A stretch of 64,000 nucleotides of DNA, taken from positions 2,366,501-2,430,500 of the forward strand of contig CP027224.1 in the NCBI GenBank assembly GCA_002973635.1, read 5' to 3'. The DNA is from Lysinibacillus sp. B2A1. Its GTDB lineage: Bacteria; Bacillota; Bacilli; Bacillales_A; Planococcaceae. Shown here piece by piece: positions 1 through 7,722 of the stretch (its first letter is position 1; each line of letters begins with the position of its first letter). Under the pieces are notes generated by a model that was not told the origin of the DNA, ran no database searches, and saw only the letters and a program-made list of their open reading frames with translations. The translations under genes and the position numbers were made by a program.

Positions 1-1068
1 AAAAAAGCTGCTTATTTGGCCAAAGAACGGCTTTCTATCTTTTGAATTCCAAACAATATCCTTTGCTTTCGCCATTTTACGAAGCTGTTTAAAAAAGTTT
101 TTTGAGAGCAATGTTTGGAGCATGGCTAAGCCTAACATCGTTGTCTCTCTACCAATAATATAGGAAGCAGTGTTATTTTCGTGCTTTTGAAGAGGAAAGA
201 GACAAATACCGCTAGTTGTTCTAGGGTTGCATTCTATCGGATAAAATTCGCCCTTGTTCGTCAGAATTAAATCAAAAGCAATTTGGCCAGTATATTGGTA
301 TTTTTCGATGTAAAGCTTCATGAATTCTTCCAATTTGGCATTACGAAAAGGCTCAAAATAAATGGTAGCACCAAGCCCAACCTGATCATTTGTTTGATAA
401 GCGCTATAGTACTTCATAAAGCCATTGTCTGCTATAGCATACGTACAAATTTGTATACCCTCGATTTTTTCTTGGATAACCCAAATCGTTTTTTTAAAAT
501 ATAGATATTCAATTATTTCATGCTCTTTCTTAAAAGCAACTTCCGTTCCAAATCTTGAATAAGCAGGCTTACATACATATTCATGGCTTAAGTTAATGTG
601 GTTCGCCTTTAGAATACTGGCAATCTCTGCTTTAGAGTGAATAGTAGTTGTATCAATTACTACAGTAAAAGGGGCAGTTATATATTTACTAAAAAAACCA
701 CTTAACGTGTTGATAAACAAGCCTTTATGGTGAAAGACGTTAATTTTTTCTAACGGTTCGCAAAAGACCCGACAATATTGAGAAAGCTGTTCATAGCCAT
801 AGGCAATATGAAACACTTCTTCACAGGTTGGTATTATTAAATCAATGTTGTTTTCTTGAATGATTTGAATTAAATCTTGAATATAGGCATCACGATTTTT
901 ATTAGGTGAACGAACATGAAAGTTTTTTTCAAATAGGTTAGAGTGCATACATAGGTGCTGTGGTAAACTTTCAGCCATAAATAAGGTCTTGCCTTGCTGC
1001 TTTAACAAACGGGCAAAATAATAAGTGGCAGGGGCACGCCCGCCTGTCAGTAGAATATTAGTATTCAA
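1..1068 (-). CDS. ATP-grasp family protein, 3' end outside window
   Basis: Open frame of 356 codons running off the left edge, so the C-terminus is missing. It opens with a nucleotide-binding-like ILLTGGRAPATYY stretch and ends with an ATP-grasp core: a QIAFDLILT strand followed by IECNPRTTSGI, where Glu and Asn are the usual Mg-ATP ligands. ATP-grasp enzymes join a carboxylate to an amine or thiol through an acyl phosphate. The best start is a TTG at 1068, eight bases after a GGAGG lying inside the end of the upstream FabH-like gene, giving an 11-base overlap and tight co-translation. The partnership suggests that an acyl product is ligated to an amino compound; the substrate cannot be told from sequence. 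Confidence 0.75.
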   Translation of the reverse strand, partial: MNTNILLTGGRAPATYYFARLLKQQGKTLFMAESLPQHLCMHSNLFEKNFHVRSPNKNRDAYIQDLIQIIQENNIDLIIPTCEEVFHIAYGYEQLSQYCRVFCEPLEKINVFHHKGLFINTLSGFFSKYITAPFTVVIDTTTIHSKAEIASILKANHINLSHEYVCKPAYSRFGTEVAFKKEHEIIEYLYFKKTIWVIQEKIEGIQICTYAIADNGFMKYYSAYQTNDQVGLGATIYFEPFRNAKLEEFMKLYIEKYQYTGQIAFDLILTNKGEFYPIECNPRTTSGICLFPLQKHENNTASYIIGRETTMLGLAMLQTLLSKNFFKQLRKMAKAKDIVWNSKDRKPFFGQISSFF

Positions 1069-2056
1069 ACACAACCCCTCCGATAGAAAGTCCTGCTGAT
1101 GTTCCGATAAGCATAATTTTATTTCCACGCTGGATTTTATGTTGCACAATGGCTTCATGTAAAGCTATTGGAATACTGGAAGCAATTGTGTTTCCATGAT
1201 TATGAATAATGTTCATGAACTTTGCCTCTTCTATTCCTAATTTATTCCTTAAAATTCTCATTGCCATACCACTTGCTTGATGTGGAACAACTAAATCGAT
1301 ATCATTCATTGTACAATTCGATGTAGCTAATAATTTCTCCATAAAAGCGCCAATATTTTTGGAAGATAATTTAAAAACGGATTTCCCATTCATATCAAAT
1401 AAAAAGTCGGTTTCATGTGCATTAGGATTAGTAGGGTGTAATTTTGTGCCTCCACCTCTAATTTCGGTAATATGTGCTCCTTCACTAAATGTTTCCATAT
1501 GTCCAGATAGTATTTTAGAAGTTTCATTTTCAGGCGTTTTTGTAATGACGACAGCAGCAGCGCCATCTCCAAATAAAATGGCATTTTCTTTAGCCTCCCA
1601 ATTTAATCCTACTGAGGCAATATCACTAGATACTAGAAGCACATTTCTATATCTTTCGCAATGTATTAAATAGGAAATCGTATCAAATCCTGTTACGAAA
1701 CTTAAACATGTAGAGTTAATATCAAAACAGGGGATTTTAGAATCACTTAAACCTAATTGCTTTTGAACAAGTGCCGCATTACATGGAATAGGCTGTTCCA
1801 TTGTTCCGCTAACACTTACAATACAATCAATATCTTTTTTATGTAAACCCGAAGCTTTAATCGCTTCCATTGCTGCAAAAGTTGCCATTTCAGAGGCCGT
1901 TTCATTTACAATGAAAGACCGCATTGCAACACCTGATTTTTGTTCTACCCAGCCTGCCTTTACCCCTAATAATTCATCTATTTCACGCGCATATACTTTT
2001 TTACTTGGTAAATATTTTCCTGTGCCTAAAATTTTCACGTGTCTTATTTGAGACAT
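1058..2056 (-). CDS. 3-oxoacyl-ACP synthase III (FabH-like)
   Basis: 332 residues, a normal length for a FabH-type condensing enzyme. The catalytic triad is visible: Cys117 in INSTCLSF, His259 in VPHQAS and Asn289 in NHGNT; the nucleophile-elbow context and the C-terminal GTSAGLSIGG loop also fit. Such enzymes perform decarboxylative condensation of an acyl-CoA with malonyl-ACP. The ATG follows a strong GGGGAGG. It overlaps the downstream ATP-grasp gene, unlike housekeeping fabH, which normally neighbours fabF. I infer an accessory or specialised-metabolite acyltransferase or ketosynthase rather than the primary fatty-acid initiator; which of these is not decidable here. Confidence 0.85.
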   Translation of the reverse strand: MSQIRHVKILGTGKYLPSKKVYAREIDELLGVKAGWVEQKSGVAMRSFIVNETASEMATFAAMEAIKASGLHKKDIDCIVSVSGTMEQPIPCNAALVQKQLGLSDSKIPCFDINSTCLSFVTGFDTISYLIHCERYRNVLLVSSDIASVGLNWEAKENAILFGDGAAAVVITKTPENETSKILSGHMETFSEGAHITEIRGGGTKLHPTNPNAHETDFLFDMNGKSVFKLSSKNIGAFMEKLLATSNCTMNDIDLVVPHQASGMAMRILRNKLGIEEAKFMNIIHNHGNTIASSIPIALHEAIVQHKIQRGNKIMLIGTSAGLSIGGVVFEY

Positions 2057-2404
2057 AAATATTTCCTCCCCTCTTAAGTAAAAAAGTTTACGCTACAAAC
2101 CAAGAAGAGTAAAACCCATTTTATTGGTAATGTTTACAGAATCGATAATTAGGTAGATGTGCTAAATAGCTGAACGAAGGGGATTTATTGTAGATTATTG
2201 AAAGAAGTTCATAAGATAATGAATTAGTATATAAGGAGGAATTTAGTATTCATTTACTTCGGTTGCTCTTAAACGATCTTTTTTCATAATGCTTTAGTAC
2301 GTTTACCTTCATACCTGTTGCACACTAGATAATTTCTTTATAAATTAGAATAATTTATATGAAAAACGGAAAGAAATAGGTGTAAATTGTAGGAGTTGAT
2401 AGCT
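2057..2404. other. Intergenic gap, no gene seen
   Basis: AT-rich spacer between the leftward FabH-like gene and a rightward zinc-ribbon gene, so it should hold two divergent promoters. I see no convincing -35/-10 pair, hairpin or coding frame in it. Confidence 0.5.
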
Positions 2405-2605
2405 ATGGAATTTTATAAAGATGTAGAAATTTACTGTTACAGCTGTCGTAAAAAGACTATATTTACATGTAATGATATGAATGGAAAAAAAGGCGTAGAC
2501 AGTCATTGTAGTGAATGTTCTGCTATTTGGTTTGAATGGCAAAACCGAGCAGTGGAGAGAGAGATGGAAAAATGGGTTGAATATAACCAAAAACTTGTAA
2601 ATTAA
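2405..2605 (+). CDS. Small zinc-ribbon-like protein
   Basis: 66 residues from ATG 2405, chosen because AGGAG ends nine bases upstream; an in-frame TTG at 2396 abuts that site and is unlikely. Two CxxC knuckles (CYSC near residue 12 and CSEC near residue 35) predict a single zinc ribbon, followed by an acidic/basic helix containing WFEWQNRAVERE. The function is unknown; small ribbon proteins of this kind may bind nucleic acid or protein. It is monocistronic, with a hairpin just downstream. Confidence 0.65.
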   Translation: MEFYKDVEIYCYSCRKKTIFTCNDMNGKKGVDSHCSECSAIWFEWQNRAVEREMEKWVEYNQKLVN

Positions 2606-2625
2606 CTTATTACTATTTTCAATAT

Positions 2626-2682
2626 TCATTAGGGGTTGTCCCAAAAGTCCATTTTAGATGATTTTTAGGACAGTCCTGAATG
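2626..2682. repeat. Imperfect inverted repeat resembling an IS end
   Basis: Left arm AGGGGTTGTCCCAAAAG and right arm TTTTTAGGACAGTCCTGAATG are imperfect reverse complements around an AT-rich centre. GGGGTTGTCCCAAAAGT-like ends are common on Bacillus insertion sequences. It may be a terminator of the preceding small gene or a remnant of a miniature transposable element; it lies directly before a broken acetyltransferase gene, which favours a rearrangement scar. Confidence 0.35.
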
Positions 2683-2729
2683 TATATAGGTCTACATATA
2701 ATGCACATCTTAGTTCATTTTATAAATGA

Positions 2730-2873
2730 TTTTGGTGTAAAAAAGGAAATTCAAAAGCAAGAGGAGCTTTATCTACTGAATTAAATGTTTGGGACTTCAA
2801 TACAAATGCAATTGAATTCTATAAACATTTAGGAATGGAAAGTATAAGTAGAAAAATGAAGATAAATGTTTAA
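2730..2873 (+). pseudogene. C-terminal relic of a GNAT N-acetyltransferase
   Basis: The open frame ending at 2873 reads STELNVWDFNTNAIEFYKHL then GMES, the hallmark motif-B end of a GNAT acetyltransferase (N-x-x-A-x-x-F-Y-x-x-x-G). No start codon and no acetyl-CoA-binding motif A lie upstream: an in-frame stop occurs at 2727 and the upstream DNA does not continue the family. About two thirds of the gene is therefore missing. The downstream hairpin at 2983 may be its old terminator. Confidence 0.7.
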
Positions 2874-2982
2874 TTTGGATTAGGAAATCAGTAGTTATCT
2901 TATAAATATTATAAGTAGTCCCTTTAAATAAAAAGAGTTTTTATACATTGATTGAGAAGAATAACTTACAGAGCTTAACAAT

Positions 2983-3024
2983 TGACCAGGTGACTCATTA
3001 CTAGTGAGTAAATGGTCTTTTTCA
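2983..3024 (+). terminator. Intrinsic terminator
   Basis: GACCA and GACTCA arms pair with TGAGT and TGGTC around a short loop, with an internal bulge, followed by TTTTTC. It would have ended the GNAT gene that is now only a relic. Confidence 0.6.
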
Positions 3025-3279
3025 TTTCATCAAATGAGCATTGTTTGAAAGTACTAAGAAGTAAGTGATTTGTTTCTCTAAAATCTTTATGACAAAGAGT
3101 CTTGTTATTTAGGGGTAATTTGAAAAAATAATTATCGAATAATACTGATATAACAAACTTTAGAGGTTTTAAGCAAGGGAATTTAAAAGAAAATTTTTGT
3201 ATATAGAAGCTAGGAAGAAGAAGTTTTTTTTGGTAATCTATATATGAATTAACATTTTTTTTAGGAGGAGCTTGCTATT

Positions 3280-3696
3280 ATGATTATTAGTAAATCAACT
3301 GCAAGAGAAGTTGGCAATAAAATTGATAAAGTGTTAGGTGAAATTAAGGATATTCAAGCAAATATTGACCGTTCTTCGGACAAAATCGATAATGAGTTGA
3401 ATTCTTGTTCACGCGAATTAATTAATGCTCAAACGACATTGACTGAAATTCAGCCTCAAGTTGATATGTTGCTAGCGCAAGTTGGTCAAGATGCACCACC
3501 TCATGTAAAAGCAATGCTAGATAGTGTGGCTATGGGGATTACAGGTAAGGTGCAAAATGCATTAAATAACTTGGCAGAAGTTCAACGTAATGTAAAAGAC
3601 GTTGACAAATTAACGGATGAAATTGATTCTTTTACTGATAGTGTTAACAAAAAGATTACTGATATCGACGAGTTAACAGATAGGCTACAAGGATAG
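3280..3696 (+). CDS. Helical coiled-coil protein, unknown function
   Basis: 138 residues behind a strong AGGAGGAG nine bases before the ATG. The sequence is almost entirely amphipathic helix with regularly spaced I, L and V, D/E/K/N-rich, without signal peptide or membrane segment; one Cys near residue 47. A short break (QDAPPHVKA, about residue 69) separates two helical halves, giving a hairpin fold. The next gene starts 12 bases downstream, so the two are co-expressed. Size and fold recall the small helical partner proteins of Gram-positive LXG/type VII effector loci, but no WXG or LXG motif or toxin is present. The family is not recognised. Confidence 0.7.
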   Translation: MIISKSTAREVGNKIDKVLGEIKDIQANIDRSSDKIDNELNSCSRELINAQTTLTEIQPQVDMLLAQVGQDAPPHVKAMLDSVAMGITGKVQNALNNLAEVQRNVKDVDKLTDEIDSFTDSVNKKITDIDELTDRLQG

Positions 3697-3708
3697 GGGG
3701 AGCGATAA

Positions 3709-4029
3709 ATGAATTCATATACAGGTGGAGGTCGAATGAATTGGAATAACAATCAGCGAGTTGCTGATTCAGTAGATCACACAGCATCTCAAATCACTTT
3801 GGCTTGTGACATGATTTCAAATGCTGGCATTAATTTCGAAGGTATTCAACAAGAATTACTGATGCTTGCGAATCAGCCAAATCCACCAGAGCCTTCGCAA
3901 TTGATTAGCTTGGCAAACCGCATTCAAACAACGAAACGCCAAGTTGATGATTCTGTACAAAAAGTAAAAGAATTTGCTCGAAACATTGATGCTAAAACAG
4001 ACGAAATTCAAAAACGTGGCGGTTGGTAA
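3709..4029 (+). CDS. Helical protein, unknown function, paired with upstream gene
   Basis: 106 residues; GGGGGAG precedes the ATG at a good distance, although a second in-frame ATG lies nine codons in. After a Gly-rich leader (SYTGGGR) it forms two predicted helices separated by a Pro-rich turn (NQPNPPEPS), the same hairpin layout as its upstream partner, suggesting a heteromer. It ends in KRGGW. There is no signal peptide. The function is unknown; the two genes form a transcription unit that ends in the AT-rich stretch after 4029. Confidence 0.7.
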   Translation: MNSYTGGGRMNWNNNQRVADSVDHTASQITLACDMISNAGINFEGIQQELLMLANQPNPPEPSQLISLANRIQTTKRQVDDSVQKVKEFARNIDAKTDEIQKRGGW

Positions 4030-4409
4030 AATATTTGTCTTTACTTAATTAACCTCTTTCAGACGAAATCATATATTATTATGAGCGCATTTTGGCATTA
4101 TTAGATGATTGAATGTTAATAATGATATCTGATTTCGTTAAGATGATTTATCCTTAAACTGCTTTTCTAAAACAAAAGAAAGTGCAGACAAATGCTGTTT
4201 AAATCCTTACCGCATAATGATATAAACAGCTACACAATCTCGAAATAGTGGCTCTTTTGGACTGCTCCATCCCATACATAAAATTGTGACAAATGTAGTT
4301 ATAAGGGTATTGATGAAAAAACTAGGAGCGATATTCCATTTAACAATGTGAAAAAATTTATTTGAACTGTTTGTATTCCTTCTAATATCCTAATTAGGAG
4401 GATTCTTTT
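4030..4409. other. AT-rich spacer with a long inverted repeat
   Basis: An imperfect inverted repeat has its left arm from about 4063 (ACGAAATCATA) and its right arm ending near 4138 (TGATTTCGT), about 20 bases per arm with a loop near 40. It could be a large-loop terminator for the preceding gene pair. Nothing else is recognised. Confidence 0.35.
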
Positions 4410-4529
4410 ATGTCCAACAATAAGCATGGTTTTTGTGGTTATTTAGCAAAAACAGTAGACATGATGCAGACACTGGAAGTTCAGCTGATTTTGACTCATA
4501 GATTCACAATTTATTGCACTGAATATTAA
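4410..4529 (+). CDS. Possible 39-residue small protein
   Basis: A short frame with a very good start context: TTAGGAGGA seven bases before ATG 4410. The product begins MSNNKHGFCGY, reminiscent of the start of small YjcZ-type sporulation proteins, but the expected hydrophobic FALIVVLFIL-like segment does not follow. A single-base shift after codon 19 gives a different ending (TGSSADFDS), so the gene may be frameshifted. Reported because of the ribosome-binding site, not because the product is recognised. Confidence 0.35.
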   Translation: MSNNKHGFCGYLAKTVDMMQTLEVQLILTHRFTIYCTEY

Positions 4530-4622
4530 TAAAATCTAACTTGAAGTAAGGATGCTGCAAAGCGTGGAAAGTTGTGAATATTTGATTTTTTTATAATTTA
4601 ATTAATTAAAAGGAGCTTATTT

Positions 4623-5105
4623 ATGGCTATTTTAAAGGATCATTCTAGCAAGCCCAGTTGTGAAGTTGAAATTAAATTAATATTAGTTAATGATGAGAGT
4701 GTGAAATTTGGTATTGTTTTTCGCACTGGTCCTACTTTCCCAGAGATACATACAGAAATCTCTTGCTTAAAAAGAGATTTTCTAAAATTATTAGATGATC
4801 TAAAACGAGTTGATCATACACACCTAAGTATGCTTGAACCCCATGATCCAGGTTTGTGTATTTATCATATTCCTGAATATGGTACCTATTATTTTCCTGA
4901 CTATGGACTGTTCCAAGTTCCTGAACATGAAAGACAGGAAAATGAGCCTCGTTTTAAATTAATTTTTGTATTAGATGCAAAGGAAAAGAATAATTATGGC
5001 TTAAGAGAATGCGGTCCGGCATTATGTTTAATAGTAAAAATGGAACAAATTAATCAATTTGTGGATAGTTTGAAATTGGAAGTAACGACTTTTTCAAACA
5101 TATAA
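4623..5105 (+). CDS. Uncharacterised protein, possible immunity-type fold
   Basis: 160 residues, AAAGGAG before the ATG. There is no signal peptide or membrane segment, and the composition suggests an alpha/beta protein. Alternating strands, a central KRDFLKLLDDLKRV helix, a Tyr/Pro-rich stretch (residues about 80-100) and a C-terminal strand-helix (LCLIVKMEQINQFVDSLKLE) recall small immunity-like proteins of polymorphic toxin loci such as the WapI type, but this is a resemblance in layout only. No toxin gene is adjacent. Confidence 0.6.
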   Translation: MAILKDHSSKPSCEVEIKLILVNDESVKFGIVFRTGPTFPEIHTEISCLKRDFLKLLDDLKRVDHTHLSMLEPHDPGLCIYHIPEYGTYYFPDYGLFQVPEHERQENEPRFKLIFVLDAKEKNNYGLRECGPALCLIVKMEQINQFVDSLKLEVTTFSNI

Positions 5106-5225
5106 ATATGCATTATCAAATACTTAATAAATCAATGAATTTAATTTTGTTCAGTATTTGTTTAGTACGATGTAGTATGCTATGCATGTAATCTTGTCAA
5201 AGTCTTATTTCTAGAAACAGCAGAG

Positions 5226-5266
5226 AGGACTAGGTATTTCATTTATTTTGAACCTAGTCCTTTTTG
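5226..5266 (+). terminator. Intrinsic terminator
   Basis: AGGACTAGGT pairs perfectly with ACCTAGTCCT around a 16-base loop and is followed by TTTTTGTTG. It ends transcription from the 160-residue gene upstream. Confidence 0.8.
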
Positions 5267-5326
5267 TTGTTTCATTTTACCTGATTAATTTGTATAGAGT
5301 AGTACCAATCCAATACTATAAGGTAG

Positions 5327-6028
5327 GGAAATGGCAATAAAGATGCATTAAAGGCAGTATTAGATGATATACAGCAACGAAATATTGTTAGTATCTTTAA
5401 TTTAGGTGATATACTGTATGGACCGCTTTTCCCGTTAGAAACATATGATTTATTAAAGGGAATGGACATAAAAAGTGTTAGTGGTAATTGCGATCGTATA
5501 TTGTTACAAGCATCATCAGATAATCTAACTGCGCAATATGTAATAGATATGCTGGAGAATGAGCATAAAAATTGGTTAAACAATCTGCCATTTTCCATTC
5601 AGACAGAAGATTTTTATTTCTGTCATGCCTCTCCAAAAAGTGACGAACAGTATTTATTGCATGATATAACGCTCAACGATGCAATTCTTAAGCAACCACA
5701 AGATATAATGAATCTAGTCAAGGAAATTCCGCAAAATATCATATTTTGTGGTCATTCTCATTTACCAGACATTGTTTATTTACCAAATGGCAAAGTTATA
5801 GTTAATCCTGGAAGTTTCGGTTTGCCTGCATATGAGGAAGAAGAACCCTTCTATTATAAAATGGAGTCGGGGACACCCTTTGCTAATTATACAATTGTGG
5901 AAAAACGTGATGGTCGATGGATTTTTGAGCAAATAAATATTACTTATGATGTGACAGATGAGATAAAGCAAAGTGAAAAACTAAATAGACCTGATTGGGC
6001 ATGTGCACTAAAATTTGGACATGTTTAG
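5327..6028 (+). pseudogene. Metallophosphoesterase, 5'-truncated
   Basis: The frame reads GNGNKDALKAVLDDI, then NLGDILYGP, SGNCDR, FCHASP and CGHSHLP, the ordered metal-binding motifs of calcineurin-like phosphoesterases (YfcE/MJ0936 type). The family normally begins with a D-x-H metal motif just before GN-x-x-AL; here a TAG at 5324 sits where it should be and no start codon exists until ATG 5462, which would also lose the GD motif. The downstream frame is undamaged to 6028, so the inactivation looks recent. A product from 5462 (188 residues) would lack two metal sites. Confidence 0.75.
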
Positions 6029-6032
6029 AAAA

Positions 6033-6065
6033 TCAAGCTGCAAATTGCTATTATTTGCAGCTTGA
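6033..6065. terminator. Bidirectional terminator hairpin
   Basis: TCAAGCTGCAAAT pairs perfectly with ATTTGCAGCTTGA around a seven-base loop, between convergent genes. T-runs are weak on both sides. Confidence 0.6.
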
Positions 6066-6071
6066 GTGATG

Positions 6072-6374
6072 CTAATTAGTTTTTATAGTACGGTCTTTTT
6101 CTATAAGTGCTTTGAACAGATTTTTCTTTTGAATAAAGAGAATAACAGAAGCTTGAATCGTCATGGCTACTATTAGCAGAATAAAGTGTGAATTGTGATA
6201 GAAGAAGAAGGACATAAAATAAAATATCGGTGCCGATGATAAGTATGAAATATACTGATTTTTAGTGACCACATAGATGATAGTAGAAAGGCAAGTTGTT
6301 ACTAGCAGAATCTCAAGTACAATGCCAATGGAAGCACTATCCACGTAATATTGTAATTCATCAATAATTGACAT
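6072..6374 (-). CDS. Small integral membrane protein
   Basis: 100 residues, GGGAG eight bases before the ATG. Three hydrophobic segments are visible (about residues 16-36, 42-61 and 64-84), ending in a basic cytoplasmic tail (QKKNLFKALIEKDR). The family is not recognised; it is a single gene with its own terminator shared with the convergent phosphoesterase relic. Confidence 0.6.
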   Translation of the reverse strand: MSIIDELQYYVDSASIGIVLEILLVTTCLSTIIYVVTKNQYISYLSSAPIFYFMSFFFYHNSHFILLIVAMTIQASVILFIQKKNLFKALIEKDRTIKTN

Positions 6375-6458
6375 ATAAAAAACTCCCTTATAAAGTATTT
6401 AAATTGTAATATATTAACAATTTTGGATGTGCTGTTTTACGGAAATTTTCTATAAAAA

Positions 6459-6504
6459 ATACTCCCATTAGCTAAACACAATTTGTCTACCTAATAGGAG
6501 CATT
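6459..6504 (-). terminator. Intrinsic terminator
   Basis: On the minus strand GCTCCTATTAG pairs with CTAATGGGAGT and is followed by ATTTTTTAT. It ends the nucleoid-associated protein gene. Confidence 0.65.
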
Positions 6505-6526
6505 CTATTTTCAATGAATTACTTGA

Positions 6527-7531
6527 TTAGATTTCTTCTTGAAAATAAATTTTATAATACTTGCGATTTGTGGCTTCATCATAGCCTACTTCGATTAGTT
6601 CATCTACCTGCTCGATATTTTGTACATTGACCTGAATTTCAATATTAGAGTCTAGCTTTATTTTTCGTTTATATTTTTTCTCGGCTTTTTCAAGTGCGCT
6701 TTCAGAAATAATTGTTTCATAGGGTTTTACAGAATTTATGATTATATCTCTTTGTGTGGAATCGGTCTTATCAAATACCGTTTCGATATATTCATTTACT
6801 TGAAACTCATCTTCATTTCTAAAGTAATCTAGCGTTTTATTTAATAACCCTAGCTTTTCTGTATTTGAAAAATTATCTTCTTTAAGAATATACTTTTTAC
6901 ATTCTGTTAACGCCAAATTCGTTTTGTGATAATATTCATCCGCTGCTTTAATCTTTAAAAAGCGTTCCTGCCAATAGACAATATCCTCTTTTCTCTTCGT
7001 TTTTATAAATACAGCAGGCACTTGCTCCTCACCCATATCCACGATGATGGCCATATTATTGATTTTCTTTACATTAATGCCGTCAATACCATGAATAATC
7101 ATTTTGTTTTGATCATTCTTAACATCTAAAAACATTTCTTTCTCATCAATTTTGACAATAGCAACAATTTTTTTAGCTTCATTCATAAAGAAGCAATTGT
7201 CAAACAAGCCGATAAATAATTCACCGCTTTTAATATTAGGGTGCTGAGAGACGCTATATAAATGAGTAGCAATATTTTTGGATTGCTCAAGAAAGCCTTT
7301 TTCCTCTTTAAAAATGTTACTTACATATGTATATACCTCATTTAAGGCAATATCAGTTTCATGGAAAAATTCATATTGCTGCTCTAAATCGATTTTGCTA
7401 AATGCTAGTTGTGTAAAAGCTGCTTCTAGCATGACCTCGGGTTGTGTAAACGATTCTTCTCCTAGCACAAGTGAGTCACTTATAAAATGGATGATATACT
7501 GTGCTAATTTACTTTCACTGACTTCTAGCAT
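6527..7531 (-). CDS. Nucleoid-associated protein (NdpA/YejK family)
   Basis: 334 residues, the family length. The sequence matches the 37-kDa nucleoid-associated family in layout: an N-terminal helical region with IIHFI, a central beta-rich part with FIGLFDNCFFMNEAKK and DINxK-like turns, and a C-terminal part ending YDEATNRKYYKIYF. The ATG follows AGAAGGTGA. Members bind DNA and are nucleoid-located in proteobacteria; in Bacilli they often sit in accessory DNA with no proven role. Monocistronic with its own terminator. Confidence 0.75.
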   Translation of the reverse strand: MLEVSESKLAQYIIHFISDSLVLGEESFTQPEVMLEAAFTQLAFSKIDLEQQYEFFHETDIALNEVYTYVSNIFKEEKGFLEQSKNIATHLYSVSQHPNIKSGELFIGLFDNCFFMNEAKKIVAIVKIDEKEMFLDVKNDQNKMIIHGIDGINVKKINNMAIIVDMGEEQVPAVFIKTKRKEDIVYWQERFLKIKAADEYYHKTNLALTECKKYILKEDNFSNTEKLGLLNKTLDYFRNEDEFQVNEYIETVFDKTDSTQRDIIINSVKPYETIISESALEKAEKKYKRKIKLDSNIEIQVNVQNIEQVDELIEVGYDEATNRKYYKIYFQEEI

Positions 7532-7722
7532 ATTTCTTCACCTTCTATTTATTCAATGTAGATACTATACCATATCCTATTTTATAAAAGATATTCCTAT
7601 CTTTTTCTGTTCGTAAATAATTATGCTGGTTGGGAAAGAATGCTTACTGTAAGTTTAAAAAGCTAATGGATAGATAAAGATGGAGTTATAGATATAGACA
7701 GCAGTTAGTGAGGGTGATAACT

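Noticed and set aside
2702..2785. 27-codon ATG frame before the GNAT relic
   Set aside because: Overlaps the relic in another frame and has no ribosome-binding site.
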